A stretch of 5,514 nucleotides of DNA from Lachnospiraceae bacterium (lineage in GTDB: Bacteria; Bacillota_A; Clostridia; Lachnospirales; Lachnospiraceae), in NCBI GenBank assembly GCA_024690425.1, contig JAILCT010000244.1, positions 1 to 5,514 on the forward strand, written 5' to 3'. Position numbers and translations under genes: made by a program. The notes beneath the pieces are model-generated. The model made no database searches. It had not been told where the DNA came from and worked only from the letters and a program-made list of their open reading frames with translations. How positions within the stretch are numbered: position 1 is the first letter of the stretch; each line of letters starts with the position of its first letter. This document shows, one piece after another, positions 4,993 to 5,514 of the stretch.

Positions 4993-5514
4993 GCTTCCTC
5001 TTTCCTATAAGCTTAATGATATCTTCATCATCCGCACCGGGGAACTTCTCCCTTATACGTTCCACGATCCTGTCATAGCATTCTTCGGGGCTTTCGCTAT
5101 ATGCTGCTGTTACAGCTTCATATCCCCATATGGCTTCAGGTGGCAGCAGTACGGATACAGGCATCCCGTATTCATCCCCTCTCTTGTTCTTTCGTCTGTG
5201 AAAATCGGTTATTACAAGATATGTCTGCATCTGAAGACCTGTTACTATCCCGGGGTAATTCTTCTCCCCGCCCTTCCCGAATCCGGCTTTTTTCTTAAGA
5301 TCCGTGGACAATATCTGATCATCCGGAAATGTAACATCTCCGTCGTCATCCCTGCCCGTGAGCATATCCATGATCTTCTTTTCCCTGCGATTGGCAAGAC
5401 CGTCTTCCCAGCGGGAATCAAAGTCATACCCGCCCCGTCTGTAATTGGCAAAACAGGGCAGCCATTCCACGCTTATAAAGCCCGCCTTCTGATCAAAGAA
5501 CTTCCCGTAGGCCA
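4985..5514 (-). CDS. Probable AlkZ-related protein (partial, N-terminus beyond right edge)
   Basis: The open frame runs from the right edge to a TGA at 4987-4985, giving 175 C-terminal residues. A GTG at 5470 could be read as a start, but the frame continues upstream through KFFDQKAGFISVEW without a stop and no ribosome binding site precedes the GTG, so the gene is cut by the window. Seen in the fragment: FANYRRGGYDFDSRWEDGLA (21-40), LKKKAGFGKGGEKNYPG (72-88), LQMQTYLVITDF (93-104), HRRKNKRGDEYG (105-116) and WGYEAV (129-134). From memory this resembles clostridial proteins annotated as AlkZ-related, named after the winged-helix DNA glycosylase AlkZ/YcaQ. No catalytic residue can be confirmed here, so DNA-repair activity is not claimed. 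It is soluble, with a basic KRKHD end, and overlaps the RNA methyltransferase gene by 8 bases. Confidence 0.6.
   Translation of the reverse strand, partial: AYGKFFDQKAGFISVEWLPCFANYRRGGYDFDSRWEDGLANRREKKIMDMLTGRDDDGDVTFPDDQILSTDLKKKAGFGKGGEKNYPGIVTGLQMQTYLVITDFHRRKNKRGDEYGMPVSVLLPPEAIWGYEAVTAAYSESPEECYDRIVERIREKFPGADDEDIIKLIGKRKHD
4995..5006 (-). promoter_or_regulatory. Double purine-rich ribosome binding site of the methyltransferase gene
   Basis: AGGAAAGAGGAA lies within the last codons of the upstream gene, giving two possible anti-SD matches: GAGG about 4 bases and AGGA about 10 bases before the ATG at 4992. It supports the overlapping start. Confidence 0.65.

Noticed and set aside
5468..5470. 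GTG as the true start of the right-edge gene
   Set aside because: The frame stays open upstream to the window edge with protein-like sequence, and no purine-rich site precedes the GTG.

Overview
The window reads as a chromosomal segment of a Gram-positive anaerobe of the Clostridia, most likely a member of the Lachnospiraceae. The grounds are moderate GC content, strong purine-rich ribosome binding sites (AGGGAGGG, GGGGAAG, GAGGAAG), a class I mannose-6-phosphate isomerase of Bacillota type, a DUF3880/CgeB-type glycosyltransferase and a protein resembling the AlkZ-related family of that group. This is inference from family resemblance. No rRNA, tRNA, mobile element or CRISPR array is visible.

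All six supported genes lie on the minus strand, so the window is best read from right to left. At the right edge is the C-terminal part of a probable AlkZ-related protein (4985-5514). It overlaps by 8 bases a SpoU-family RNA 2'-O-methyltransferase (4105-4992). After a 94-base gap comes a DUF3880/CgeB-type glycosyltransferase (2775-4010). Its stop codon lies inside a long inverted repeat (2743-2783) that is probably its transcription terminator.

A sigma-A-type promoter (2705-2733) and a strong ribosome binding site then start a second, tightly coupled unit. It contains an XRE-type DNA-binding protein with an extreme lysine/aspartate-rich tail (2084-2680), a ManC-type mannose-1-phosphate guanylyltransferase with a C-terminal cupin (768-2084), and a class I mannose-6-phosphate isomerase, ManA, cut by the left edge (1-764). 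The first two genes share one base (TGATG) and the last two are separated by 3 bases.

ManA and ManC together carry out fructose-6-P -> mannose-6-P and mannose-1-P + GTP -> GDP-mannose. Only a phosphomannomutase, not present here, is missing for a complete GDP-mannose route. The most unusual element is the XRE protein as first gene of this operon. A normal helix-turn-helix domain is followed by two low-complexity segments encoded by short tandem repeats, the second with 28 Lys in 42 residues, ending a few codons before the coupled manC start. I found no clear evidence of a wholly new multi-gene system; this regulator and its coupling to sugar-nucleotide synthesis is the best lead.
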